Notes under the pieces: model-generated
Told to the model about the DNA's origin: nothing
The model's database searches: none
The model's input: only the letters and a program-made list of their open reading frames with translations
Position numbers and translations under genes: made by a program
Shown here: piece by piece, positions 34,664-44,011 of the stretch
How the letters are laid out: every line of letters starts with the position of its first letter
Numbering within the stretch: the stretch's first letter is position 1
Origin: Bacillota bacterium
Lineage (GTDB): Bacteria; Bacillota; Clostridia; Lachnospirales; Lachnospiraceae
Length of the DNA stretch: 52,148 bases
Assembly: GCA_023423045.1 (NCBI GenBank)
Contig: JAFAGA010000051.1
Coordinates: 1 to 52,148 of the forward strand
Reading direction: 5' to 3'

Positions 34664-35283
34664 TATGCGTACACCTCCTCGATTTGAGCTACAGCACCCT
34701 TAGTCAATACCATGGTATCGTACTTCAGAATGTCGTATACATTAATGGAGTTTGATAATACTGTTCTAACCTTGGGAAGATTTCTTGCGGAAAGGAGTAC
34801 CTTCTCATCCTTCTTATCAAGAACAACAAGTGCCCTCTCTACCTTAAGGCTCTCAAGAACCGCCTTCATCTTCTTTGTCTTAATCTCATCAAAGCTTAAA
34901 TCATCGAGAACGAAGAACTTAGCTTCATTTACTCTGGAGGTTAAAGCTGATTTGATTGCGAGAGCTTTTTCCTTACGATTCATCTTGAAGGAGTAATCTC
35001 TCGGCTTTGGAGCGAATACAATACCGCCGCCCTTCCACTGAGGGGATCTGGTTGAACCCTGTCTTGCATGACCGGTTCCCTTCTGTCTCCAAGGCTTTCT
35101 TCCGCCGCCGCTTACTTCCGCACGGGTCTTAGCGCTCTGTGTTCCCTGACGCTTGTTCGCCAACTGCTGAACAACTGCCATATGAACCAAATGATCATTT
35201 ATTTCTACTCCGAAGACAGCGTCGTTGAGCTCCAATGTGCCAACTTCCTTGCCTTCGATATTATAAACTTTTACGTTTGCCAT
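34663..35283 (-). CDS. rplD: 50S ribosomal protein L4
   Basis: A 206-residue L4 with the tunnel loop region RPWRQKGTGHARQGSTRSPQW (cut here: GGRKPWRQKGTGHARQGS). In Escherichia coli L4 represses the S10 operon by binding its leader. Whether the leader at 36507-36786 plays that role here is unknown. It lies 26 bases after rplC. Confidence 0.98.
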   Translation of the reverse strand: MANVKVYNIEGKEVGTLELNDAVFGVEINDHLVHMAVVQQLANKRQGTQSAKTRAEVSGGGRKPWRQKGTGHARQGSTRSPQWKGGGIVFAPKPRDYSFKMNRKEKALAIKSALTSRVNEAKFFVLDDLSFDEIKTKKMKAVLESLKVERALVVLDKKDEKVLLSARNLPKVRTVLSNSINVYDILKYDTMVLTKGAVAQIEEVYA

Positions 35284-35309
35284 TTATGCTTCCTCCTTTC
35301 TTAAAGCTT

Positions 35310-35942
35310 CTAGTTTGATTTTACTGATTCTTTCAGCATTACTAAGGATTTCTTCGGTCCGGGCACAGCACCCTTTACAAGAATAAGATTCTTTTCCGCA
35401 TCAATTCTTACAACTTCAAGATTTTGCACCGTAGCTCTTACCGCACCCATGTGTCCGGGCATGTGCTTACCCTTGAATACTCTGCCGGGGGTTGTTGCAG
35501 CACCGTTGGAACCTGCATGTCTGTGGTACTTGGAACCGTGCTTCATCGGTCCTCTGGATAAGTTGTGTCTCTTGATTGCTCCCTGAAAACCTTTTCCCTT
35601 AGTCTTACCAACCGCATCTACCTTGTCACCTTCTGCAAAGATGTCAGCCTTGATTTCCTGGCCAACCTTGTAGTCAGCGGCATTCTCAAACCGGAATTCT
35701 CTAAGATGTCTTTTATTAGCAACACCCGCTTTTGCAAAGTGTCCTTTTCTTGGCTTATTTACCAGAGTTTCTCTGATATCACCAAAACCAACCTGCACGG
35801 CTGCATATCCATCATTGTCAACAGTCTTAACCTGTGTAACAAAAATGGGACCGGCCTGCAGTACTGTTACCGGAATAAGAACTCCGTTCTCACCGAACAC
35901 CTGAGTCATTCCGATTTTCGTAGCTAAGATCGCTTTCTTCAT
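35310..35942 (-). CDS. rplC: 50S ribosomal protein L3
   Basis: A 210-residue L3, an early-binding protein near the peptidyl-transferase centre. It has ATKIGMTQVFGENG, KGFQGAIKRHNLSRGPMKHGS and the His/Arg-rich RHAGSNGAATTPGRVFKGK region. The 246-base gap to rpsJ shows no gene. Confidence 0.98.
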   Translation of the reverse strand: MKKAILATKIGMTQVFGENGVLIPVTVLQAGPIFVTQVKTVDNDGYAAVQVGFGDIRETLVNKPRKGHFAKAGVANKRHLREFRFENAADYKVGQEIKADIFAEGDKVDAVGKTKGKGFQGAIKRHNLSRGPMKHGSKYHRHAGSNGAATTPGRVFKGKHMPGHMGAVRATVQNLEVVRIDAEKNLILVKGAVPGPKKSLVMLKESVKSN

Positions 35943-36188
35943 TTTCTTACCTCCTGTTTAATCTACAGCGGATCACATAATGCATGTGATCATCCTAGAT
36001 GGTTATATACACTCATATATGAACCCTAAGGATTTTTACTTATTCATTTCTCCGGCCTATCTTCAATAATTGATAATCAATTTAAGAATAAGCCCCTTTA
36101 CGTCTTCCCCTGGTTGTCAATCCGCATCAAGAAGCCGGATTATTTGCTCTTCATCGTAAATGAAGTGCACAAACTGCAATACATCCAA

Positions 36189-36506
36189 TTACTTCGTCTT
36201 CATTTTAATGTCAATGTACACACCGGCAGGCATCTCCAGTCTGGATAATGCATCAACCGTCTTCTGGGTAGGTGTGATGATGTCAATTAATCTCTTGTGT
36301 GTTCTCTGCTCGAACTGCTCTCTGGAGTCCTTATACTTGTGAACCGCTCTAAGAATTGTTACAACTTCCTTCTTCGTCGGCAACGGAACCGGTCCGCTCA
36401 CCTTGGATCCTGTCTTCTTAACAGTATCAATGATTTTGCCTGCAGATTGATCGATTAAATGATGATCATACGCCTTTAGTGTAATTCTCATTACTTGACT
36501 TGCCAT
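36189..36506 (-). CDS. rpsJ: 30S ribosomal protein S10
   Basis: A 105-residue S10, also the NusE transcription factor partner. Marks are RITLKAYDHHLIDQSAGKII, GPVPLPTKKEVVTIL and HEFEQRTHKRLIDI-type sequence read as REQFEQRTHKRLIDI. Start at the ATG at 36506 preceded by AGGAGG with about 11 bases; an ATG five codons later is too far from that site. First gene of the leftward ribosomal supercluster. Confidence 0.97.
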   Translation of the reverse strand: MASQVMRITLKAYDHHLIDQSAGKIIDTVKKTGSKVSGPVPLPTKKEVVTILRAVHKYKDSREQFEQRTHKRLIDIITPTQKTVDALSRLEMPAGVYIDIKMKTK

Positions 36507-36786
36507 AAAAAAAGCCGCCTCCTTTTCGCACTTAATTCCAGTACGACAAGTGGTGACTGTACACTCATCCGTGTGTATCTTCATATTTCATACATTTTGA
36601 CAAATCAATAATGATTTGCCTTCTGTAGTGTCTTATGAAATTTCTCACACGTTTTATCTGCCCGGTGGCAGAACATTATATGGTACAGTGACTTGTCGCC
36701 AGTTTCATAACTTGACCTTCGCTCCACGGAAAACCCACCTGAGACAGGTGGCAACCTCACGTTTCAACGCTATCAATGTCACAACA
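36507..36786 (-). promoter_or_regulatory. Structured 5' leader of the S10 operon
   Basis: About 280 bases between promoter and rpsJ. A long-range pairing joins 36683-36697 with 36545-36562 (two 7-bp helices with an internal bulge), ending just before the ribosome binding site. Inside lie TCTGCC/GGCAGA (36657-36672) and CAAATCA/TGATTTG (36601-36618); outside lies CCACCTG/CAGGTGG (36735-36751). Together with 36822-37100, which shows no gene, this fills the gap to the next operon. Confidence 0.55.
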
Positions 36787-36792
36787 TGAAAT

Positions 36793-36821
36793 ATTATACA
36801 CTATGGCAATTGTATATGCAA
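36793..36821 (-). promoter_or_regulatory. Sigma-A promoter of the S10 operon
   Basis: Minus strand: TTGCAT (36816-36821), a 17-base spacer, TATAAT (36793-36798), with an A/T-rich upstream region that could act as an UP element. The expected start point is near 36786. Confidence 0.85.
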
Positions 36822-37100
36822 GCACTTTTTTTATTTTTTTAGACTCTTTTTTAATGTCTCTTTTCAGACTTTTGAAAAGGCAGACAGCATGCGTGGTCCC
36901 GCTATCCCCTTTTCATAAAACATAGTCTGATTTCAGCTCCCGGGCAAGATATCCTTCATAATATAATTCCTGCCAATAATCCCAATCAGTTATTTCCAAT
37001 TTTATCCTTTTCTAAATGATTTATCTTTTCTTACAGAAAATGGGTTTCCATTTTGCTCTCTCAAATTGTATTACAACGGTAGAATCAAATAGCCTAGTCT

Positions 37101-38030
37101 TTATTTCTCTTCTCTGATAATATAAACCGGACGTTTCTTTGTCTCCAGATAAGTCCTCGCCAGGTATTGTCCCACAATTCCGGTGCAAAACAGCTGGACC
37201 CCGCCGATCAGACATATGATACAAACCAGAGAGGGCCATCCCGCAGTGGGATCGCCAAAGATCAGGGTACGGATAATAATGAGTGCGATCAGAACCAAGG
37301 CAATCAGAAAGAATACCATCCCCAACACCGATGCCAGCGCCAGAGGCGCGGTAGTAAATGCAATGATACCATCCAGGGAATACAGAAATAGCTTCCAAAA
37401 GGACCATTTTGTCGTCCCTGCCGCCCGTTCCACATTGATATACTCCAACCATTTTGTCCTATATCCGACCCAACTGAAAATTCCCTTGGTGAAGCGGTTG
37501 TATTCCGTCAGCTCCAGAATGGAATCCACCACCTGCCGCCGCATTAACCTAAAGTCCCTGGCCCCGTCCACGAACTCCGTCCTGGATATGGTATTCATCA
37601 GACGATAAAAGCAGCGGGCGAAGAAGGAGCGCAGCAGGGGTTCTCCCTGCCTGGTTACTCTTCTGGCCGCAGTGCAGTCATAATCCTCCTCTAAAACCAC
37701 ACGATACATCTCTCCGATAAGCTCCGGCGGATCCTGCAGATCCGCATCCATCAGCACAACATAATCCCCCTTCGCCCTGCGAAGTCCTGCATAGATGGCG
37801 GCTTCCTTCCCGAAGTTCCTGGAAAAAGAAAGATAATGAACCCTGGTGTCCAGTTCTTGCAGTTCCTTTATCTTATCCAGGGTATGGTCCTGCGAACCGT
37901 CATCAACGAATAAAAACTCCCATTCCAGGATGGACAGCTTCGCCGCCTCTTTCAGGATGGCATCATAAAATAATCCGATTGTCTCCTGCTCATTATAGCA
38001 GGGTACAACTACCGACAGCAGCTCAGGCAT
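37101..38030 (-). CDS. Polyprenyl-phosphate glycosyltransferase, GT2 family (CsbB/GtrB-like)
   Basis: A 309-residue membrane GT2. Residues 1-220 are the catalytic domain: VVPCYNEQETI at the N-terminus, VDDGSQD near 41, MDADLQDPPE near 93 and RDFRLMRR near 162. Two C-terminal helices (about 233-295) anchor it. Enzymes of this group load a sugar onto undecaprenyl phosphate on the inner leaflet. It is the last gene of a three-gene set with a GtrA flippase and a YfhO protein, and overlaps yfhO by 8 bases, so the three probably work as one glycosylation system. The sugar is unknown. Confidence 0.9.
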   Translation of the reverse strand: MPELLSVVVPCYNEQETIGLFYDAILKEAAKLSILEWEFLFVDDGSQDHTLDKIKELQELDTRVHYLSFSRNFGKEAAIYAGLRRAKGDYVVLMDADLQDPPELIGEMYRVVLEEDYDCTAARRVTRQGEPLLRSFFARCFYRLMNTISRTEFVDGARDFRLMRRQVVDSILELTEYNRFTKGIFSWVGYRTKWLEYINVERAAGTTKWSFWKLFLYSLDGIIAFTTAPLALASVLGMVFFLIALVLIALIIIRTLIFGDPTAGWPSLVCIICLIGGVQLFCTGIVGQYLARTYLETKKRPVYIIREEK

Positions 38031-40674
38031 ACTCCTTCTCCTTTCGCCGGTAATGGAATATAATCACCAAAAATACAACCAGGCTTATTCCGGAAACCAT
38101 CGCCCCCTCCTTCAGATAAGGGGTCCGGTAGGTAAGAGCAATATGATGCTCCCCTTCCGGCAGTTCCAATGCCGAATACAGAATATTGGCCCTTTGCAGC
38201 TTTGCCTTCCTGCCGTCAACCTCGGCACTCCAGCCCTTGCTGTAAGGAATACTGAACACCATAATTCCCTTTTCCTTAAGAACAGCGTCCCCTTCTATCC
38301 GGTTAGGGCTGCTGCCAATGTTAGTTAAGACTTCCTGGCCCAGCACTTGTATCTGTTCCCTGTAATTCTTCATGGACAAGCTATAGACCTCTATTTCATC
38401 GTATCCATAGGTCCGTTTCTGCGGAAAGGTGATTTTAATCCATTCCTTTTTATTTTTACTGTAGCCTGTATTGATCAAAAAATTCTTTTTCCCAAAATAA
38501 GAATTGTGATAAAGATTGCGGATGTTCACACGCTTGCTTATCTCTTTCTCTCCCTTTACCTTGAAGGTCTGCATCATCATGGCCCTGCTGGGAAGCGTTA
38601 AATTCACAAACCTCACATAGGTCTCCGCTTTTTTCTCCCCCTCAAATACCAATTGCAGCACCGCTCCGCCGCTGAGCACCTGCAAGGTATCTGTTCCTAT
38701 TATAATATCTTCACCGGCTTCTATCTTATAATCCAGCTTCTTCAACCCCTCTGTCACATTCTGCTTCATCCTTTCACCATAAGCACTTCCCTCCTCAAGA
38801 ACAGCCGCGTACAGCAGTGCATTCTGTTTCTCCAGCGCATTTAGCTGCTCGTACTCCTCCTCCGGCAGATAGCTGTGGTAAGTATAGCCAAGGGGCAGGG
38901 CAAACCGGTTCTGAAACAGATATACATTTTTCCCCTCATACTGCTCCGACCGAAGAAGCTCATACCCATAGGGCGCCGCTGTTTTATCCGTAGTAATGAC
39001 ATATCGAACACTGGCCAGCGCATCCAGTATGGTACGGTTATCCTGGTGATCAATCCGGTAGGCAGACCTCTGGCTCGACACCTCCAGCTGCTTATAATAG
39101 GCGGTAACCGCTCCATCGGTCAGGCTAAAATAGGAGGACACATCATGAAACCCATGAATAAGCGCCTCGTTACGCACCTCATCCCCGTAGGTCTCCAGGC
39201 GGAAAAAATCTTTCTCAAGGCCGAAGGCCATGGCAGTTATGCCATTTTCCGTCTTTGCTCTTACTTCCTCCCCACTCAGGAATTCTCCGACATATTTTTG
39301 AAAACCCATATCATAGAAGGCATAGCCGTTAAATCCCAGCACACCCACAACAAGAAGATACATTACCATATGCCGGAAGCCTCCATAGCCTTTCAGCTTC
39401 TCTGATTGAAGCAGCAGTACTGTGATAACCGTAAGCAAAAGGAGAATAAAGGTGTATTTGACCACCGGAGCGGAGGGCAGTACAAAAGCCAGAAGCCCGT
39501 AACCGAGAACCCCGATTCTCAACAAACGCACCTCACTGCGGCTAAGGCGGTACAGTTCCTCATAAGTAAAGGCAAATACCGCTGCCACAACAAAGGCTGC
39601 CAGAAAATCCCAACGATTGGTTATATAGGAAAAGGCATTCATAAAATATCCAAAGCCCGGGATGCACAGACCCAGCAGCACAAAAAGCAGCGCTCCCGCC
39701 AACTTACGGTATTTCACCCTGCACAGCACGATTACCACACTGACTCCAATAATCGTAGGAAAGGATAAATCAACCCAGTAATCCGGCCCCACGCCGGAGG
39801 CAAAGATTCCCTGCAGCATATGCAGATAATAGCCTTTATTATAATGAAAATATCCGATCAAAAGCTCCGGCTTGCTCTCCATCCTCCCGTTCTGAAGAAA
39901 GGCATAGATAATTGGCAGAAAGATTACGGCTCCCAGCAAAATCCCCAGCAGATAATGCCCTCCCGTACGCAGTCCTGCCACTGCTAATCCTGCCAGCTTA
40001 TTCCCCGCATTACGGTGATAAACCGTAATATAGCGATATAATACATAAAGAACAGCCATTACCGTCAGGATATACAGGAAATAGAAATTGCTGACCGTAC
40101 ATAAAAAGGCCATAAGAATTAATAAAAGAGGCTTCTTTTTACGAAGCACCTGCTCCAGTCCTATCAGCAGCAATGGAAGGTAAATCATCGGATTAAGGAA
40201 ATAAGGATGCCTTACTCCCGCAAAAAGGGAGTATCCGCAGAAAACATAGATCAGCGCCCCCAATACGGCGCCGTTTCCTTTTCGGCCACAATAGCCGCAA
40301 AAAACAATAAAGCTGATCCCTGCCAAATAAAAGCGAAGCAATATGAATACCGTATACAAAACCACTGCATTATTTCGCGTCATGAATATGGCCAGCAAAG
40401 AAATCGGATCACCCAGCACATAATAATGCATCGTTGTAATTGTATCAAAGCCCAATCCCACACTAAAATCCACCATCGGGAAGCCCTGTCCCTGAAGAAT
40501 TTCCCGCAGCAGCCTCCCGTAATAAATCAGAATGGGATAGTGTTGGTTTATGCCGTCCACATTCCATACAAAAGAACGCCCTTCCTTGATAAAAGGCAGA
40601 AATACCACGAGCAAAAGCAAAAGAAAGAGAACAGAGTATATAAAATATATATTTCTAAACGGCTTGAATTTCAT
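38023..40674 (-). CDS. YfhO-family multi-span membrane protein, probable GT-C glycosyltransferase
   Basis: An 883-residue protein with about 13 hydrophobic helices in residues 1-450 and one at the C-terminus, separated by a large outer domain of about 400 residues. The first outer loop holds a WNVDGINQHYP segment with acidic residues, as expected for GT-C active sites, and DFSVGLGFDT. YfhO proteins in Bacillus and Listeria relatives transfer a sugar from a lipid carrier to teichoic acid outside the cell. The start overlaps the gtrA stop (TAATG). The acceptor here is unknown. Confidence 0.88.
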   Translation of the reverse strand: MKFKPFRNIYFIYSVLFLLLLLVVFLPFIKEGRSFVWNVDGINQHYPILIYYGRLLREILQGQGFPMVDFSVGLGFDTITTMHYYVLGDPISLLAIFMTRNNAVVLYTVFILLRFYLAGISFIVFCGYCGRKGNGAVLGALIYVFCGYSLFAGVRHPYFLNPMIYLPLLLIGLEQVLRKKKPLLLILMAFLCTVSNFYFLYILTVMAVLYVLYRYITVYHRNAGNKLAGLAVAGLRTGGHYLLGILLGAVIFLPIIYAFLQNGRMESKPELLIGYFHYNKGYYLHMLQGIFASGVGPDYWVDLSFPTIIGVSVVIVLCRVKYRKLAGALLFVLLGLCIPGFGYFMNAFSYITNRWDFLAAFVVAAVFAFTYEELYRLSRSEVRLLRIGVLGYGLLAFVLPSAPVVKYTFILLLLTVITVLLLQSEKLKGYGGFRHMVMYLLVVGVLGFNGYAFYDMGFQKYVGEFLSGEEVRAKTENGITAMAFGLEKDFFRLETYGDEVRNEALIHGFHDVSSYFSLTDGAVTAYYKQLEVSSQRSAYRIDHQDNRTILDALASVRYVITTDKTAAPYGYELLRSEQYEGKNVYLFQNRFALPLGYTYHSYLPEEEYEQLNALEKQNALLYAAVLEEGSAYGERMKQNVTEGLKKLDYKIEAGEDIIIGTDTLQVLSGGAVLQLVFEGEKKAETYVRFVNLTLPSRAMMMQTFKVKGEKEISKRVNIRNLYHNSYFGKKNFLINTGYSKNKKEWIKITFPQKRTYGYDEIEVYSLSMKNYREQIQVLGQEVLTNIGSSPNRIEGDAVLKEKGIMVFSIPYSKGWSAEVDGRKAKLQRANILYSALELPEGEHHIALTYRTPYLKEGAMVSGISLVVFLVIIFHYRRKEKEYA

Positions 40675-41102
40675 TAAAACTTCTCCTGCCTTTCATGGGT
40701 ATGCCTTTTAAATATGAGCCATCTGCTGGCAAGGTAGTTGGCTAAAATAACAACAAGATTAGAAATAGGTTTCATGAACAGATCAGGGCAGCCCAACCGG
40801 TCCACAAAGAAATACATAATCAAAACATCCAGTAATCCGGTCAGCAGTCTGCACAGAATGAAAAACAGGAATTCCAGCAGAATCGCTCCGATTGTTTTGT
40901 TGCTGCTGTGAAATACCAGCTTTCGATTGGTAAGATAAGCGAAAACTACCGCTACCCACCACGCCAGTAATGTGCCCGCAGCCGTACCAAGCCCCAAGTA
41001 CCGGGTCGATGCGTAGTAGGTAAACAGATTGATTGCCGTAGTGCAGCCGCCGAAGAAAATATATAGGATAACATCTCTGTATTTTTGATATGCTTTTTGC
41101 AT
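40674..41102 (-). CDS. GtrA-family lipid-linked sugar flippase-like protein
   Basis: A 142-residue protein with four helices, the GtrA/GtcA topology. It has ILYIFFGGCTTAINLFTYY near the N-terminus and SNLVVILANYLASRWLIF in the last helix. The family is proposed to flip undecaprenyl-phosphate sugars to the outer leaflet. Start at the ATG at 41102, with GAGG six bases upstream; an ATG at 41156 also has a GAGG and would add 18 residues. First gene of the glycosylation set. Confidence 0.85.
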   Translation of the reverse strand: MQKAYQKYRDVILYIFFGGCTTAINLFTYYASTRYLGLGTAAGTLLAWWVAVVFAYLTNRKLVFHSSNKTIGAILLEFLFFILCRLLTGLLDVLIMYFFVDRLGCPDLFMKPISNLVVILANYLASRWLIFKRHTHERQEKF

Positions 41103-41173
41103 TGGGTACCTCACGCTAACTATTATATATAGAAGTCTTGGCTTATGTTTCCCCATTTATTCCTCATGCCAAA

Positions 41174-41220
41174 GGAGCACCAAGAAATTTCGGCATAATA
41201 CCTTAATTCCATGGTGCTCC
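41174..41220 (-). terminator. Hairpin between anti-sigma gene and gtrA
   Basis: Perfect 9-base arms GGAGCACCA and TGGTGCTCC enclose a 29-base loop. On the minus strand it is followed by TTTGG. It lies 110 bases past the anti-sigma stop and probably separates the two units, although the T-tract is weak. Confidence 0.5.
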
Positions 41221-41329
41221 GTCAGAGTCCTGTATCTACATCCTGCAGCCACTGCTGCAACAAGCTGTTCCCTTATATGACACACTGTACCCTCAAGTGA
41301 CCTTGCTGTCTGCAAAAGACCAGACTCGG

Positions 41330-43126
41330 CTATTCTCTCACCGTCCTGTCATAGCCCGTTACAGTCCATATTCCTGTTTCATCCTGACGGATCAAACGTT
41401 CCAGATATACACAGGAAGCAATTGAGTTCTCATCATTAATTCTGGCAACCGCCTTCCTTCCGTCATTCTCTATTATTTCAATGCTATCATAGGCGATGGG
41501 ATAGTCTCCTTCAATTCCCTCCGGCGACAGCAGAAGACTTGCAAAGACCTGGGCAACGAACGCAGGGTCCAGCTTCCAGGGAGAATGACCGGCATCCACA
41601 CTCTTTTGCTCATTTCCCTCTGCAGTACGGTCGATTTCAACCCATACCTCCGGCCCGTTCTCCTGCTCACCCACAAAATTGTCCCCAGCGGGAGCTTCAT
41701 TGCCGGCAGAAGTAAACAATGCGGCAGGAAGCGTCACCTCTTTGCCGGCTACCTCTTTAAGAAATGGCATAAGCACCTCAAACCCTACATCCCCCAGCAC
41801 AGTGTATTCCAGCTCTCCCTCCTGCCAGCGGACGGAGTTGGCTCCCGGATTAACCATAATCTCCGCCGTATTATCTCCAATCTGGCCCAGGACAGCCATT
41901 GAATCTGCCCGGAATTGCTCCGATGCTTTGGACTGCCGGATTACCACCGTTTTATTGTCATCCCTCAGGGCGTAGTAGAAATTTAAGGCGGTCTGTGCTT
42001 TCTGAATGGCAATCTTTGATAAAGCATAGCCCTCCGGCAGCCGGATGGCAACCTTGGGAATGAAATCCACCATACTTTGAGCTTCCTCAATTGTATTTAT
42101 AATCTGCTCGGCGCCGTTATCCGTTTCAGTATACCCTCCCGGGAGCTGATATTGCAGGAGGGATCCAGGGATCTCTTCCACGAATTCAATGGAAGTATAG
42201 GTGACCCGGTACTGTACCGCATTCCGCATAGCCGTCTCCCGCTGGAGGGGAAGCTTTGTCTCCTTATCCACCCACAGACGATAGGTATCTCCCCCTTCCG
42301 GAGTGATTTCCAATACAGTGGCTGCCCGTCCTGCGATTATCTCCTCTCCAGCTTCCTTCACCTTACGCGCCAGCTTCGCCTCCTCGATCTCTTGCTCCAG
42401 CTCAAAAGTGAAACGGTAAGGGTCCGGGAAGGTCGGCAGAAGACACACCTCGTTATCCTGGGGGCGAAGCTGCCATTTCTTCTCTCCGTTATTCACGGTT
42501 ATAATACCTTCTGCCGTTCCCTCCAGCTCTCTGACATAATAATTGCCGTGATCATCCGCCCACACCTCTCTCTTTGCCTGGGTCAGCCTCTCTCCCTGCT
42601 CGTTGCTCTCTTCCACTACAAGAGTTCCATGATATGCTTTCACCTCCTGGAATGCCTTTTCCATGGCATATACAATGCTTTCCCTTCCGCCGGGCGGGAG
42701 TATTCTCGGCGCCGCCACAAACACAACAGCCGCCACGGCTGCTGCCGCTGCAAAAAAAGCCATGCCTTTCATAGCCACGTTGTTCCTTAATTTCTTGCCC
42801 CTTATTTTTCTGTTCTTCACAATATCATCTCCTCTCATCTCTTTCTCTGCCATGCTGCTGTTTCTGATATTATTTTCAAAACTTACGTCTTTTTTATTTT
42901 CTTTTCTGAAGTTTTCCTTCCTTCTTTCATCCCTCAACGCCGAGATCAGCTGCTCCTGATATCCATCAGGCAGAGCTTCCTCTTCCCGAAGGCTTTTCAC
43001 CCTTCTCACCGAACTCATCAGCTGCTCCCATTCCGCATCCTTCATTTCTTTCTCATGCTGCACAGGCTTTCTCTCCTGATTCAGCTGATCGATATAATCG
43101 GAAAGCATTTTCTTTCTATCCTTCAT
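41330..43126 (-). CDS. Membrane anti-sigma-like protein with RseB/LolA-type sensor region
   Basis: A 598-residue protein directly after an ECF sigma gene. Residues 1-115 are cytoplasmic and charged (probable sigma-binding part), about 118-140 are one Ala/Val-rich membrane helix, and the rest is outside. Residues about 155-330 resemble the LolA/RseB-type fold (YHGTLVVEESNEQGERLTQ, YRLWVDKETKLPLQRE), and about 345-460 resemble DUF4367. A final domain of about 130 residues is not recognised. In known systems the outer domain detects envelope state and triggers release of the sigma factor. Start at 43126 by GGAGG seven bases upstream. Confidence 0.75.
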   Translation of the reverse strand: MKDRKKMLSDYIDQLNQERKPVQHEKEMKDAEWEQLMSSVRRVKSLREEEALPDGYQEQLISALRDERRKENFRKENKKDVSFENNIRNSSMAEKEMRGDDIVKNRKIRGKKLRNNVAMKGMAFFAAAAAVAAVVFVAAPRILPPGGRESIVYAMEKAFQEVKAYHGTLVVEESNEQGERLTQAKREVWADDHGNYYVRELEGTAEGIITVNNGEKKWQLRPQDNEVCLLPTFPDPYRFTFELEQEIEEAKLARKVKEAGEEIIAGRAATVLEITPEGGDTYRLWVDKETKLPLQRETAMRNAVQYRVTYTSIEFVEEIPGSLLQYQLPGGYTETDNGAEQIINTIEEAQSMVDFIPKVAIRLPEGYALSKIAIQKAQTALNFYYALRDDNKTVVIRQSKASEQFRADSMAVLGQIGDNTAEIMVNPGANSVRWQEGELEYTVLGDVGFEVLMPFLKEVAGKEVTLPAALFTSAGNEAPAGDNFVGEQENGPEVWVEIDRTAEGNEQKSVDAGHSPWKLDPAFVAQVFASLLLSPEGIEGDYPIAYDSIEIIENDGRKAVARINDENSIASCVYLERLIRQDETGIWTVTGYDRTVRE

Positions 43127-43138
43127 GCTCATACCTCC

Positions 43139-43648
43139 TTACTTCTCCTTCAAAAGTTCCGATAACGCCTTTAATGCCCGGTATTGTATTACCCTGACCG
43201 TCCCTTCCCTGCAGCCCATGATCCTTGCCGTATCCGCCGCGGAATATCCTTTGATAATCCGAAGCGTAACCACCTCCTGCTGCCTTGGCGTCAGCTGCTT
43301 CAACGCCTCCTCCACCACAGTCCTTTCATTAACTTCATCCGTGAAATCTCCTCTGTCTGTCTCCAGGGAATCCATCTCTTCCCCTTCAATCATTCCGCTT
43401 CTTTGTTTTCTCCTCCATTGATCCCGGATGATATTCATTGCAATAGCCTTCAGGTAATTCCTGTAATCCAACACCGCATCTCTATTCTTCTCCAGATAAG
43501 AAATCGCCCGGACATAGGTCTCCTGGGTTATATCCTGGGCCTCCTCTCGGTTTTGTACTCTATAATAAACAAAGCGGTAAAGCTCCTTCCAGGTCGCCGT
43601 ACAGATTTCTTCCATAAAGTCCTTGTGCTTTTCCGATGTATGCTCCAT
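43139..43648 (-). CDS. ECF-type RNA polymerase sigma factor
   Basis: A 169-residue sigma factor with only regions 2 and 4. Region 2 has ELYRFVYYRVQNREEAQDITQE near residues 20-40, and region 4 has LTPRQQEVVTLRIIKGYSAA followed by IMGCREGTVRVIQYRALKAL. The start at 43648 has AAAGGAG five bases upstream. Its partner anti-sigma gene begins 12 bases after its stop, indicating one operon. No -35/-10 pair of its own could be assigned. The regulon is unknown. Confidence 0.92.
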   Translation of the reverse strand: MEHTSEKHKDFMEEICTATWKELYRFVYYRVQNREEAQDITQETYVRAISYLEKNRDAVLDYRNYLKAIAMNIIRDQWRRKQRSGMIEGEEMDSLETDRGDFTDEVNERTVVEEALKQLTPRQQEVVTLRIIKGYSAADTARIMGCREGTVRVIQYRALKALSELLKEK

Positions 43649-43918
43649 CCCTTCTCCTTTCCCGCAAGCATCTCCCGACACTATTCTTCTTCCCGTGTAA
43701 TCATCCGCAACGGTTCGGTTTTACGGCTTACTTCTCTTCATTTCCTAAAACACCTTGCGGCATGCAGTCCGAACTGCAACTATTATTCTTTATAAATATG
43801 ATTACAAATAAATAGACGCATTATAAGTACATAATGTTACATCATCGGTGCATCTTAACAAAATAAGTTTTGTAAGTCCCATGTTTTTATTCTGTAGACC
43901 GAACCTGCCCGAAAGATA

Positions 43919-43961
43919 TAAAAAGACCAGGAATGGAACATCGCGATGCTCCATCCTGGTT
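43919..43961 (-). terminator. Intrinsic terminator after the methyltransferase gene
   Basis: Minus strand: ACCAGGA-TGGA-GCATC, then GATGTTCCATTCCTGGT, followed by CTTTTTAT. Long stem with two small bulges and a clear T-tract about 50 bases past the stop. Confidence 0.8.
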
Positions 43962-44011
43962 CTTATCATTTAATCGTTGATGAATATTATTCATTCAATA
44001 CCGCCAAACTG

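Noticed and set aside
36735..36751. CCACCTG/CAGGTGG hairpin before rpsJ, similar to the left hairpin of the IS-like element at 49331
   Set aside because: Only the short stem is alike; neighbouring sequence and loop differ, and the location fits an S10 leader.
37021..37452. 143-codon minus-strand frame overlapping the GT2 gene in another frame
   Set aside because: The GT2 frame has all catalytic motifs and membrane helices; this frame has none and no ribosome binding site.
42077..42790. 237-codon plus-strand frame opposite the anti-sigma gene
   Set aside because: Antisense shadow with Leu/Ser-rich random-like composition and no start site.
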